A DNA stretch of 55,441 bases from Oscillospiraceae bacterium (GTDB lineage: Bacteria; Bacillota; Clostridia; Oscillospirales; Oscillospiraceae). The position numbers were made by a program, and so were the translations under genes. Positions 15,060-23,646 of this stretch are shown in pieces (the stretch's first letter is position 1; every line of letters begins with the position of its first letter). The notes below the pieces were generated by a model. That model saw only the letters and a program-made list of their open reading frames with translations, was not told the origin of the DNA and did not search any database. The DNA is taken from assembly GCA_017436035.1 (NCBI GenBank), contig JAFSDV010000026.1:1-55441 (forward strand). Reading direction: 5' to 3'.

Positions 15060-16792
15060 TCAAAACACTTGCCCGAAGTATTCGGGAATATAAATGGGCT
15101 GCGCTGCTCAGTCCGCTGTGCATGATCGGCGAAGTGTATATGGAGGTCAGCATTCCGGGAATTATTTCCCAAATCGTAGACTATGGAATTAAGCCGGGAG
15201 ATATGAGCGTTGTGCTGCAGCAGGGCCTGATGCTGGTGCTGTGCGCGCTGTGCAGCTTGGGCTTTGGTGTGTTGTCGGCAGTGTTCGCAGCCAAGGCGGC
15301 AACCGGCTTTGCCCGGAATCTGCGCCACGATATGTACTATAAGGTGCAGACCTTTGATTTTTCCAATATTGATAAATTTTCCACTGCCAGCATCGTCACC
15401 CGCTTGACCACGGATGTTGCCAATTTGCAGATGACCTTCCAGATGATGATCCGTATGGCAGTGCGCTGTCCTATGATGGTGGTGCTGGCAAGTATCAAGG
15501 TCTATCGGCTCAGCCCCAAGCTGTGTATCATCTATCTGGTGGCATTGCCCCTGCTGGCGTTGGGCCTGTTTACACTGGTGCGGCTGGTGTTCCCGATTTT
15601 TGACCGGGTATTCAAAACCTATGACAAGCTGAACAATGTAGTTCAGGAAAACCTGCACGGTATGCGTGTGGTCAAATCCTTTGTCCGGGAGGACAAGGAG
15701 ACCCAGAAATTCACGGAGATCTCCGGCGATATTTATAAGGATTTTGTGAAGGCGGAAAAAATCATGGCCTTCAACAGCCCGATGATGCAGCTGGCAGTGT
15801 ATACCTGCACTATTCTGATTTCCTATCTGGGTGCGGTGATGATTGTGGAGTCCGGCGACACCACCTTTACTACCGGTAACCTGACATCAATGTTTACTTA
15901 TACCACTCAGATCCTGATGGGTCTGATGATGGTGTCTATGGTCTTTGTAATGCTCACCATGAGCCGGGCGCCTCTGCGCCGGACCTACGAGCTGCTGGTG
16001 GAAAAGCCGGTGCTGGATAATCCGCCCCAGCCGGTCATGGAAGTAAAGGACGGCTCTGTGGATTTTGAAAATGTGTCCTTCCGGTATTCCAAAACTGCCG
16101 GACGCAATGCATTGGAGCAGATCGATCTGCACATTGAGCCGGGTATGACTGTGGGTATTTTGGGCGGAACAGGCTCGTCCAAGTCCACCTTGGTGCAGCT
16201 GATTCCCCGACTTTATGATGTAACGGAAGGCACGGTGCGGGTCGGCGGCGTGGATGTGCGGGACTATGATCTGACCGCTCTGCGGGATGCGGTTTCTATG
16301 GTGCTGCAGAAGAATGTGCTGTTTTCCGGCTCTATTAAGGAAAATCTGCGCTGGGGCAATCCCCATGCTACCGATGAAGAGCTGGTTCACGCCTGTGAGT
16401 TGGCATGCGCCCATGATTTTATCCAGGCCTTCCCTGACGGCTATGACACCCATATCGAGCAGGGCGGAAAGAATGTTTCCGGCGGTCAGAAGCAGCGGCT
16501 GTGCATTGCCCGTGCGCTGCTGAAGAAGCCGAAGATCCTGATTTTGGATGACTCCACCTCTGCGGTGGATACCCATACAGATGCCATGATCCGCAAAGCC
16601 TTTGCCGAGGAGATTCCGGATACCACCAAGCTGATCATTGCCCAGCGGGTGGCATCGGTGCAGGAGGCAGATCTGATCATCGTGCTGGACGGCGGTAAAA
16701 TCGCCGCCGCAGGAACCCACGAAGAGCTTCTTGAGAACTCTACCATTTATCAGGAAGTTTATTATTCTCAGACGAAGGGAGGAACAGAATAA
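15056..16792 (+). CDS. ABC exporter half-transporter with a degenerate ATP site
   Basis: The 578-residue protein has six membrane helices (about 1-320) and an ATPase domain (about 335-578). Its Walker A is GGTGSSKST (about 370) with Ser in place of the second conserved Gly, the signature is VSGGQKQR, Walker B is ILILDDSTSAVD with Asp where the catalytic Glu belongs, and the H-loop reads AQR rather than AHR. Such changes mark the degenerate partner of heterodimeric exporters such as TM287/288 and BmrCD. It would pair with the next gene product. The gene overlaps both its neighbours. Confidence 0.9.
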   Translation: MIKTLARSIREYKWAALLSPLCMIGEVYMEVSIPGIISQIVDYGIKPGDMSVVLQQGLMLVLCALCSLGFGVLSAVFAAKAATGFARNLRHDMYYKVQTFDFSNIDKFSTASIVTRLTTDVANLQMTFQMMIRMAVRCPMMVVLASIKVYRLSPKLCIIYLVALPLLALGLFTLVRLVFPIFDRVFKTYDKLNNVVQENLHGMRVVKSFVREDKETQKFTEISGDIYKDFVKAEKIMAFNSPMMQLAVYTCTILISYLGAVMIVESGDTTFTTGNLTSMFTYTTQILMGLMMVSMVFVMLTMSRAPLRRTYELLVEKPVLDNPPQPVMEVKDGSVDFENVSFRYSKTAGRNALEQIDLHIEPGMTVGILGGTGSSKSTLVQLIPRLYDVTEGTVRVGGVDVRDYDLTALRDAVSMVLQKNVLFSGSIKENLRWGNPHATDEELVHACELACAHDFIQAFPDGYDTHIEQGGKNVSGGQKQRLCIARALLKKPKILILDDSTSAVDTHTDAMIRKAFAEEIPDTTKLIIAQRVASVQEADLIIVLDGGKIAAAGTHEELLENSTIYQEVYYSQTKGGTE

Positions 16793-18687
16793 TGCCTCCT
16801 GTCAGATTGCGGGGAGACGGTCGAAAGGCCAAAAACCCCAAGAAAACATTGCTTCGGCTTCTGAGCTATATGAAGCCTTATAAGTTCCGCCTGATCGGTA
16901 TGGTGGTTTGCATCATCCTTTCTACGGTAGCGCAGGTGGTCAGTAACAGCTCCTTAAGCACGCTGATCGAAGATTATATCAAGCCGATGCTGAAGCAGCA
17001 AGTTCCGGATTACGGTCCTCTGATCGGTTTTTTGTGTATTTTAGCTTGTGTATATGTGACAGGTCTGATCGCCAACTTCCTCCAGCAGCGGCTGATGGTG
17101 GTGGTCGGTCAAGGGACACAGAAAACGGTGCGGGATCAGCTGTTTACCCACATGCAGCGGCTGCCTATCCGATATTTTGATACCCATCCTGTAGGCGATG
17201 TGATGAGCCGCTACACCAACGATATTGACACCCTGCGGCAAATGATCTCCCAGGCGATTCCCCAATGTATCCACTCTGCGATCACCATTGTGGTGGTATT
17301 CTTTGCGATGCTGATCACATCTCCTATACTCACAGCCGTAGTGATTTTGTCCATCGTTGGAATTTTATTCATCACCAAGGCGGTAGCAGGGCGTTCGGCC
17401 AAGTTTTTTATCGGTCAGCAGAAGGCACTTGGCGCGGTAAACGGCTATGTGGAGGAATTGGTGAACGGTCAGCGGGTGGTCAAGGTCTTCTGCCATGAGG
17501 ATACCTGCAAGGAGGAATTTGACCGGCTCAATGACAACCTGCGGGATAACGCCTTTAAGGCGGGCGCGTTTTCCAATATGATGGGTCCGGTGAACAACAA
17601 CCTGAGCTATATTCAGTATTCCATCCTTGCCATTGTGGGTGGTCTGCTGGTCATTGCTTCCGGCGGTAAGCTGTTGAACACCGGTAAGCTGGTATCCTTC
17701 CTGCTCTTCTCCCGCACCTTCAATCAGCCCATTGGGCAGGTTTCCAATCAGATTAATGCCATCGTGATGGCATTGGCAGGCGCGGAGCGGATCTTCGAGC
17801 TGATGGATGAACAGCCGGAGGAGGATGAGGGCTATGTGACACTGGTCAACGCCAAGGAGGACGAAAACGGAACTCTGACTGAGTGCAGCGAGCGCACCGG
17901 TCGGTGGGCTTGGCGGCATCCTCACGGGGACGGTACGCTGACCTATACAGAGCTCAAGGGTGATATTACCATGCACAATGTGGATTTCGGTTATGTGCCG
18001 GAGAAGCAGGTGCTTTATGATGTATCCCTTTACGCTACGCCCGGTCAGAAGATTGCTTTTGTAGGCGCTACCGGCGCGGGAAAGACCACCATTACAAATT
18101 TGATCAACCGGTTTTATGATATTGCTGACGGCAAGGTCCGCTATGACGGGATCAATATCAACAAGATCCGCAAGTCTGATCTGCGCCGCTCTCTGGGCGT
18201 GGTACTCCAGGAAACAAACCTGTTTACCGGCACAGTGATGGACAATATCCGTTACGGCAGACTGGATGCCACCGATGAGGAATGTATTCAGGCGGCAAAA
18301 ACTGCCAATGCTCATGATTTTATCACCCGTCTGCCTGATGGCTATGATACCATGCTGGTAGGCAACGGCGCGCAGCTTTCTCAGGGTCAGCGGCAGCTGA
18401 TCGCCATTGCCCGGGCGGCGGTGGCAGATCCGCCGGTAATGATTTTGGATGAGGCGACCTCTTCCATCGATACCCGTACCGAGGCGCTGGTCCAGAAGGG
18501 TATGGATGCCCTGATGAAGGACCGCACCACCTTTGTGATTGCGCACCGGCTCTCCACGGTTATGAATTCCGACTGCATTATGGTTTTGGATCACGGTCGG
18601 ATTATTGAGCGTGGCTCCCATGAGGACCTGATTGCCCAAAAGGGCACCTACTATCAGCTCTATACCGGCGCGTTTGAATTGGAATAA
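16792..18687 (+). CDS. ABC exporter half-transporter with the catalytic ATP site
   Basis: The 631-residue partner has six membrane helices, then an insertion of about 45 residues (about 345-390, containing ERTGRWAWRHPHGDGTL), then a complete ATPase domain: GATGAGKTT (about 424), the signature LSQGQRQL with the SQG variant, MILDEATSSIDT with the catalytic Glu, and IAHRLST. The SQG signature fits the degenerate site of asymmetric heterodimers. Together the two proteins form a multidrug- or lipid-type exporter. Start ATG 16792 overlaps the preceding TAA. Confidence 0.9.
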   Translation: MPPVRLRGDGRKAKNPKKTLLRLLSYMKPYKFRLIGMVVCIILSTVAQVVSNSSLSTLIEDYIKPMLKQQVPDYGPLIGFLCILACVYVTGLIANFLQQRLMVVVGQGTQKTVRDQLFTHMQRLPIRYFDTHPVGDVMSRYTNDIDTLRQMISQAIPQCIHSAITIVVVFFAMLITSPILTAVVILSIVGILFITKAVAGRSAKFFIGQQKALGAVNGYVEELVNGQRVVKVFCHEDTCKEEFDRLNDNLRDNAFKAGAFSNMMGPVNNNLSYIQYSILAIVGGLLVIASGGKLLNTGKLVSFLLFSRTFNQPIGQVSNQINAIVMALAGAERIFELMDEQPEEDEGYVTLVNAKEDENGTLTECSERTGRWAWRHPHGDGTLTYTELKGDITMHNVDFGYVPEKQVLYDVSLYATPGQKIAFVGATGAGKTTITNLINRFYDIADGKVRYDGININKIRKSDLRRSLGVVLQETNLFTGTVMDNIRYGRLDATDEECIQAAKTANAHDFITRLPDGYDTMLVGNGAQLSQGQRQLIAIARAAVADPPVMILDEATSSIDTRTEALVQKGMDALMKDRTTFVIAHRLSTVMNSDCIMVLDHGRIIERGSHEDLIAQKGTYYQLYTGAFELE

Positions 18688-18692
18688 GCAAA

Positions 18693-18716
18693 AGACGGAG
18701 GCATATGCCTCCGTCT
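18693..18716. terminator. Bidirectional terminator
   Basis: A perfect 10-bp stem AGACGGAGGC/GCCTCCGTCT with an ATAT loop, with A residues to the left and T residues to the right. It serves the exporter operon and the leftward amidohydrolase gene. Confidence 0.85.
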
Positions 18717-19550
18717 TCAAAATTTTTCTTTGATTATTTTAACACTCTGCTCCAACCGTTCAGGGGTAATGCCTGCCCGGGCAAGAAGCGGAAGCTCTGT
18801 ATCGATGCCGTGGGGGACAGCCCAGGCACCCGCGTCTGTGCCGGGAGCGACCGGGCAGCGGCACCGGGACAGGTTTTCCAAAGCGCTGTCCAAGATTTCT
18901 TCAACAGCCCGTTCTGAATAACGGTTTGTTCCTCTGAGATTGCCCACAGTCGATAAGGTGGGAACCCAAACAGTTCCGGTATCTGCCATTGCAGCAAGGG
19001 CATCGGCATCCAAATACGCGCCGTGCTCAATGGAGTCCACGCCTGCCGCCGCAGCTGCTTCCACGGTCCGCGCGCCATTGGCGTGCGCCATGACCGACAT
19101 GCCCTCTTCGTGGGCAATGTGGATCAGCTCCCGGATCTCTTCAGGCGCAAGAGCCGGCTCTGTCAGTACACCGAATTGGTTAAAATCCATCAGCCCGGAG
19201 ATCATAATTTTAATAAAATCGCCGCCCTTTTCCCGAATCTGTGTTACCAGCCGGGCGTATTCTGCCATGGATGCATAAGCAGTGCCGATAAAACTGCCGT
19301 AATGACCTTGCTTGCACAGGGGGGACAAGGGTGTACGGTATGTAATGCCGTATTCAGCTGCCAAGGATCGGGCAGCAGCGCCTACGCCCCAGCGGTCGCC
19401 TCCGTCCCGCAGATAGGTATAGCCCAGCGCCTGATAGTGGGATAAGACCTGCCGGATCAGCGGCTCATCGGGCTTGTTTTTGTGTCTGAGAATGGAAGCG
19501 CGCCAGTCCACTCCGTCCAGCACCATATGAATATGACAGTCAGCGTTCAT
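18717..19550 (-). CDS. Amidohydrolase-superfamily metal-dependent hydrolase
   Basis: The 277-residue TIM-barrel hydrolase has all five classical metal-ligand sites: HIH near residue 6, Lys in FIKIMISG, His in VMAHANGA, His in SIEHGAYL and Asp in PGTDAGAW. This arrangement is that of two-metal amidohydrolases related to imidazolonepropionase and prolidase types; the substrate cannot be read from sequence. It is shorter than most because the flanking beta-sandwich is absent. The start is ATG 19550, eight bases after AAAGGG; the GTG three codons upstream is too close to the RBS. Confidence 0.8.
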   Translation of the reverse strand: MNADCHIHMVLDGVDWRASILRHKNKPDEPLIRQVLSHYQALGYTYLRDGGDRWGVGAAARSLAAEYGITYRTPLSPLCKQGHYGSFIGTAYASMAEYARLVTQIREKGGDFIKIMISGLMDFNQFGVLTEPALAPEEIRELIHIAHEEGMSVMAHANGARTVEAAAAAGVDSIEHGAYLDADALAAMADTGTVWVPTLSTVGNLRGTNRYSERAVEEILDSALENLSRCRCPVAPGTDAGAWAVPHGIDTELPLLARAGITPERLEQSVKIIKEKF

Positions 19551-19701
19551 CAGCTTCACCCTTTCTGGTCTCAGTATAACAAATCTGTAATGGGAAAGTC
19601 AAATTAAGGGGTAAAATGCAAAATTTCAACCCCCAGGGGGGCTTCCGCTTCCAAAATTGAGGAAGTATAATGGCTTTCAGAAAGAGACGGAGGCGTTAAA
19701 A

Positions 19702-20253
19702 ATGAAGATGTCCTATGTGAAAAAACTGGTATTTACCGCGGTCAGTGCAGCGTTGTGTGTTGTGCTGCCTATGGCATTTCATGCTGTACAGAATGCAGGC
19801 GCGATCTTTCTGCCCATGCATATTCCGGTGCTGCTGTGCGGTCTGATGTGCGGCTGGCCCTTTGGTTTTATTTCCGGTCTGATCGGACCTTTGCTGTCCA
19901 GTCTGCTTACTGCAATGCCTCCGGCGGCGATGCTGCCGTCTATGATGGTCGAGTGCGCAGCTTACGGCTGTGTTACAGGTTTGATGATGGTCTTTGTGCG
20001 CACCGGAAAGGTGTTTGGGGATCTGTATATCAGTATGATCACGGCAATGCTGGCGGGGCGTGTGCTGGCAGGGCTGGCGAAGGCACTGGTGTTTACGCCC
20101 GGCACAGCTCCCTTTGCCTGGGTCACCACCTCTCTGATCACCGGTATTCCCGGTATTGTGATCCAGCTGATCCTGATCCCGCTGGTGGTCTTTACTTTGA
20201 CAAAAGCAAAGCTGTTACCCCAGCGGTATCCCAAGGAGCAGGTTCATGGATAA
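19702..20253 (+). CDS. ECF transporter substrate-binding (S) component
   Basis: The 183-residue protein has about six hydrophobic helices and the group II ECF S-component look: LVFTAVSAALCVVLPMAFH at the N-terminus, then IFLPMHIPVLLCGLMCG and FGFISGLIGPLLSSL. Such proteins bind a vitamin or related small molecule and share an energising EcfAAT module encoded elsewhere. The vitamin cannot be assigned. The start is ATG 19702, preceded by GGAGG at about 19688; a longer in-frame start would include the promoter region. It overlaps the next gene by eight bases. Confidence 0.78.
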   Translation: MKMSYVKKLVFTAVSAALCVVLPMAFHAVQNAGAIFLPMHIPVLLCGLMCGWPFGFISGLIGPLLSSLLTAMPPAAMLPSMMVECAAYGCVTGLMMVFVRTGKVFGDLYISMITAMLAGRVLAGLAKALVFTPGTAPFAWVTTSLITGIPGIVIQLILIPLVVFTLTKAKLLPQRYPKEQVHG

Positions 20254-20821
20254 GCAGGATGTAATTCGATTTTTTGATGCACAGGCATCTCGGTGGGATG
20301 GGGATATGATCCGTTTAGACAGTGTGATCAGCACTATTTTGGACGGGGCGGGGATCGCTCCGGGCAAGGCTGTTTTGGATGTTGCCTGTGGAACGGGCGT
20401 GCTGTTTCCGGACTATTTGCGTCGGGGCGTGGAGGCACTGACAGCCATCGATATTTCGCCGGAAATGGTGAAAATTGCCCGGCAGAAATGCCCACAGGCA
20501 GAGGTTCTTTGCGGGGATGTGGAGACAGCGATATTTGACCGGCAGTTTGACTGCATCATGGTGTATAATGCTTTTCCCCATTTTCCAGATCCGGAGAACC
20601 TGATCCGGGTGCTTGCGGGGCTGCTGAAGCCCGGCGGTACACTCACAGTTGCCCACGGTATGAGTCGGGCAGAGATCGACAGGCATCACAAAGGTGCTGC
20701 CAGCAAGGTGTCTGTGGGACTGATGCATGAGGATCAGCTGGCTGCGATTTTTGAAAAGTACCTGACAGTAACAATAAAAATTTCCAATGACCGGATGTAT
20801 CAGGTCACCGGATCAAAATAA
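20246..20821 (+). CDS. Class I SAM-dependent methyltransferase
   Basis: The 191-residue protein has motif I VLDVACGTGVL (about residue 43), the acidic AIDISPEMV, CGDVETAIF and the post-motif LLKPGGTLTVAHG. It is one Rossmann-type domain. It overlaps the ECF S-component gene, so the methyltransferase may act on the imported compound, or on a metabolite of it. Substrate unknown. Confidence 0.85.
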   Translation: MDKQDVIRFFDAQASRWDGDMIRLDSVISTILDGAGIAPGKAVLDVACGTGVLFPDYLRRGVEALTAIDISPEMVKIARQKCPQAEVLCGDVETAIFDRQFDCIMVYNAFPHFPDPENLIRVLAGLLKPGGTLTVAHGMSRAEIDRHHKGAASKVSVGLMHEDQLAAIFEKYLTVTIKISNDRMYQVTGSK

Positions 20822-20865
20822 AACAGGGGGTGCTGCAATATAAACTGCAGCACCCCCGTTTTATT
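20817..20865. terminator. Bidirectional terminator
   Basis: Long arms (20817-20837 and 20846-20865) with one bulged A and an AT-rich loop, A run on one side and T run on the other. It separates the methyltransferase gene from the convergent transketolase genes. Confidence 0.9.
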
Positions 20866-21806
20866 TACTTTCCACAGAAGTCCTTTGCGACTTCCACGAT
20901 GTGATCGCTGGTCAGACCGAACTGCTGCAGCAGGGCAGCGGCAGGACCGGAGTGACCGAATTCGTCGTTGACACCGATGCGGCGCACGGGAGTGGGCAGC
21001 TTCTCGCTGAGCACGCTGCACACAGCCTCGCCCAGACCGCCAATAATGGAGTGCTCCTCGCAGGTGATCACCTTGCCGCACTTCTTGGCAGCTTCCACAA
21101 CCAATTCCTCGTCCAAAGGCTTGATGGTTGCCATGTTGATAACCATGGCGTTAATACCGGCAGCTTCCAGCTCTTCACCGGCCTTGATCGCCTCGTAGGT
21201 CAGCAGACCGTTAGCGATGATGGCGACGTCTGTGCCGTCCTTCAGGATCTCGCCCTTGCCAACCTGGAAGTCAAAATCTTCATTATGGAATACCGGGATC
21301 GCCAGTCTGCCAAAACGCAGATAGACCGGTCCGTCGATCTCGTAAGCAGCCTTCACAGCAGCTCTTGCTTCCACATCGTCGGCGGGGCAGATGATGGTCA
21401 TACCGGGAATGGAGCGCATCAGGGCGAAGTCTTCGCAGCACTGATGGCTTGCGCCATCCTCACCAACGGAGATACCGCCGTGGGTCGCGCCGATCTTCAC
21501 GTTCAGGTGGGGGTAGCCGATGGAGTTGCGGACCTGCTCAAAAGCACGACCTGCCGCAAACATAGCAAAGCTGGATGCGAAGGGAACAAGTCCGGCAGTG
21601 GACATGCCCGCAGCAATACACATCATATTGGCTTCGGCGATGCCGCAGTCAAAGTGACGCTCGGGGAAAACCTTCTTGAAAGCGCCGGTTTTGGTGGCGG
21701 CAGCCAGGTCGGCATCCAAAACCACCAGGTTGTCGTGCTCTTTGCCCAGCTCGATCAGGGCGTTGCCGTAGCTGTCACGGGTTGCGATTTTCTTCATCTC
21801 TGCCAT
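20865..21806 (-). CDS. Transketolase, C-terminal subunit
   Basis: The 313-residue protein carries the pyrimidine-binding and C-terminal domains: LVVLDADLAAATKTGAF, the GIAEANMMCIAAGMSTAG segment with the catalytic Glu, THGGISVGEDGASHQ, and EEHSIIGGLGEAV. Together with the N-terminal subunit it makes a split transketolase moving two-carbon units in the non-oxidative pentose phosphate pathway. It begins one base after the stop of the N-terminal gene, so the subunits are made together. Confidence 0.94.
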   Translation of the reverse strand: MAEMKKIATRDSYGNALIELGKEHDNLVVLDADLAAATKTGAFKKVFPERHFDCGIAEANMMCIAAGMSTAGLVPFASSFAMFAAGRAFEQVRNSIGYPHLNVKIGATHGGISVGEDGASHQCCEDFALMRSIPGMTIICPADDVEARAAVKAAYEIDGPVYLRFGRLAIPVFHNEDFDFQVGKGEILKDGTDVAIIANGLLTYEAIKAGEELEAAGINAMVINMATIKPLDEELVVEAAKKCGKVITCEEHSIIGGLGEAVCSVLSEKLPTPVRRIGVNDEFGHSGPAAALLQQFGLTSDHIVEVAKDFCGK

Positions 21807-21807
21807 C

Positions 21808-22653
21808 TTACATTGCCTCCAGTTCTGCCAGCTGAGACTTCAGCTCGTTCATTGCCTGCTCGTACTCAGCATCGTTGGGTGCTTTTCCGTGCCAGCCAGC
21901 CTCATTTTCCATGTAGGAAACGCCCTTACCCTTTACGCTCTTGATCACGATGGCAAAGGGCTTGCCTTCGGTCTTCTTTGCCTGATTGAAGGCCTCTTCG
22001 ATAGCATCAAAGTCGTGGGCATCGATCTGCAGGACTTCAAAGCCGAAGGCCTCCAGCTTGCCGACGATGGGGTAGGGGCTCATAACGTCAGCGACGCTGC
22101 CGTCGATCTGCAGACCGTTGTTATCTACTACGATGCACAGGTTGTCCAGCTTGTAGTGAGCGGCTGCCATGCAGGCTTCCCAAACCTGACCCTCTTCCAG
22201 CTCGCCGTCGCCCAGCAGGGAATAGACCCGGTTGGACTTGCCGGTGTGCTTGAATGCCATTGCCATACCAACGGCAACAGAAATGCCCTGACCCAAAGAG
22301 CCGGTGGACATATCCACACCGGGCACCATAGTCATATTGGGATGACCCTGCAGGTAGCTGTCGATGTGACGCAGGGTGGGCAGGTCCTCTACAGGGAAGA
22401 AGCCCCGCTGTGCCAGTGCGGAATACAGACCGGGAGCGGTATGACCCTTACTCAGTACAAAGCGGTCACGACCATCCCACTTGGGATTTGCCGGATCGAT
22501 GTTCATTTCCTTAAAATACAGGTACGTAAAAATCTCCGCGGCGGACAGACTGCCGCCCGGGTGACCTGCTTTAGCACCGTGGGTGGACTCGATCACACCC
22601 ATACGCACTTTGCAGGCGGTGATTTGCAGTTGTTTCTTTTCGCTGGAAGTCAT
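21808..22653 (-). CDS. Transketolase, N-terminal (thiamine diphosphate-binding) subunit
   Basis: The 281-residue protein has STHGAKAGHPGGSLSAAE, SKGHTAPGLYSAL and the thiamine diphosphate/Mg motif GDGELEEGQVWEACMAAAHY with the downstream DNNGLQIDG. It lacks the second half, which is the next gene. The start is ATG 22653 after AAGGAGG; a promoter lies about 60 bases upstream. Confidence 0.94.
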   Translation of the reverse strand: MTSSEKKQLQITACKVRMGVIESTHGAKAGHPGGSLSAAEIFTYLYFKEMNIDPANPKWDGRDRFVLSKGHTAPGLYSALAQRGFFPVEDLPTLRHIDSYLQGHPNMTMVPGVDMSTGSLGQGISVAVGMAMAFKHTGKSNRVYSLLGDGELEEGQVWEACMAAAHYKLDNLCIVVDNNGLQIDGSVADVMSPYPIVGKLEAFGFEVLQIDAHDFDAIEEAFNQAKKTEGKPFAIVIKSVKGKGVSYMENEAGWHGKAPNDAEYEQAMNELKSQLAELEAM

Positions 22654-22713
22654 GGTGTTCCTCCTTGTGTTGTATTCCCGCATACGCAGAAAAATGCTAT
22701 AATTTGCAAGAAT

Positions 22714-22742
22714 ATTTTACCACCATTGGGTGAATCTTGCAA
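22714..22742 (-). promoter_or_regulatory. Promoter of the transketolase operon
   Basis: On the minus strand TTGCAA (22742-22737), 17 bases, TAAAAT (22719-22714). Confidence 0.72.
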
Positions 22743-22788
22743 GCACTTTTCAAAGAAATCCTGAAGAAATCTCTAAAAGAAAAGTAAA

Positions 22789-22817
22789 ATCCCCTGCACG
22801 GAAACCGCGCAGGGGAT
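22789..22817 (-). terminator. Terminator of the lipoprotein gene
   Basis: Arms ATCCCCTGC and GCAGGGGAT with a small inner stem; on the minus strand T residues follow. It lies 14 bases after the lipoprotein stop codon. Confidence 0.75.
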
Positions 22818-22831
22818 CAAGCAGCGAAAAA

Positions 22832-23548
22832 TTACTTCTTAACGACCTTGGTGATGTGGGTGTTTACGCCATTGTACCAGTATACAAAGCCCTCTACATC
22901 AATGACATCGCCAACTGCCAGTGCGCCAACGGTCTTGTAAACATCAGAGTCGGTACCGGTCAGGTAGCTCTCAACGCAGAAGCTGTACTCCTTGCCGTTG
23001 AGGGTAACATTCACATAGATGTCCTTGCCGGGCTGACCACCCTGATACTCGATCTTGGAAACAGTCAGACCCTTGAAGGAAGCAAACTGGTTCTGATAGT
23101 TGATCAGATCCTCTGCGCCCAGCTTATCGGTCAGATCCTTGACAGGAGCAATGTAAGTATCGGCGTCCTTGATGAACTCAAAGGTAGCGTCTACGATCTC
23201 ATACTCACCGGCCCATACAGTCTTATAACCGGTGACACGAATCTTGGTGCCGGGGGTCAGCTTCGCGGCATCAGCTTCTGTACAAGCCATCTCGTACATG
23301 AAGTAAGCGCCGTCTTTGTCCTGAGCGTAGAGCGTGATCTTGTTATCCCACCAAGACTGGTGGTTCTGAACATAGCACTCCACAACAACAGGAACCTGGT
23401 CGCCGCCTTCAACAACTTCAATAGCTGCGTACTCGGCGTAGCTCATAACACCGTCATCGTTACCAGTGCTCTCGTCGTTGTTTTGACCGCAGGCGGCAAA
23501 CATCATAACTGTACAAAGCACCAGCAGAATTGCAAGAAACTTTTTCAT
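22832..23548 (-). CDS. Lipoprotein of unknown function with OB-fold-like repeats
   Basis: The 238-residue protein has a lipoprotein signal (LVLCTVMMFAACGQ, Cys about residue 20) and an acidic linker. The rest looks like two nucleic-acid-type OB beta units (about 40-125 and 140-238): VVVECYVQNHQSWWDNKITLYAQD, TPGTKIRVTGYKTVWAGEYEI, then GDVIDVEGFVYWYNGVNTHIT. Similar repeated units occur in secreted clostridial proteins and probably bind a ligand on the cell surface; no function is known. AAGGAG precedes ATG 23548. Confidence 0.7.
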   Translation of the reverse strand: MKKFLAILLVLCTVMMFAACGQNNDESTGNDDGVMSYAEYAAIEVVEGGDQVPVVVECYVQNHQSWWDNKITLYAQDKDGAYFMYEMACTEADAAKLTPGTKIRVTGYKTVWAGEYEIVDATFEFIKDADTYIAPVKDLTDKLGAEDLINYQNQFASFKGLTVSKIEYQGGQPGKDIYVNVTLNGKEYSFCVESYLTGTDSDVYKTVGALAVGDVIDVEGFVYWYNGVNTHITKVVKK

Positions 23549-23612
23549 GTTGAATCTCCTTTTTGAAATGAATAGGTTGGATAGACTTACCAGTGTGTTT
23601 TACACGTAAGAC

Positions 23613-23640
23613 ATTATAGCGTAAAACAAAAAATAATCAA
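23613..23640 (-). promoter_or_regulatory. Promoter of the lipoprotein gene
   Basis: On the minus strand TTGATT (23640-23635), 16 bases, TATAAT (23618-23613). The short palindrome GTGT-TTT-ACAC lies just downstream of it near 23595. Confidence 0.65.
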
Positions 23641-23646
23641 TAGTTT

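Noticed and set aside
19560-19701. Riboswitch upstream of the ECF S component
   Set aside because: The likely -10 box (TATAAT at 19666) leaves a leader under 30 bases; the CCCCC/GGGGG dyad lies upstream of it and matches no aptamer I know.
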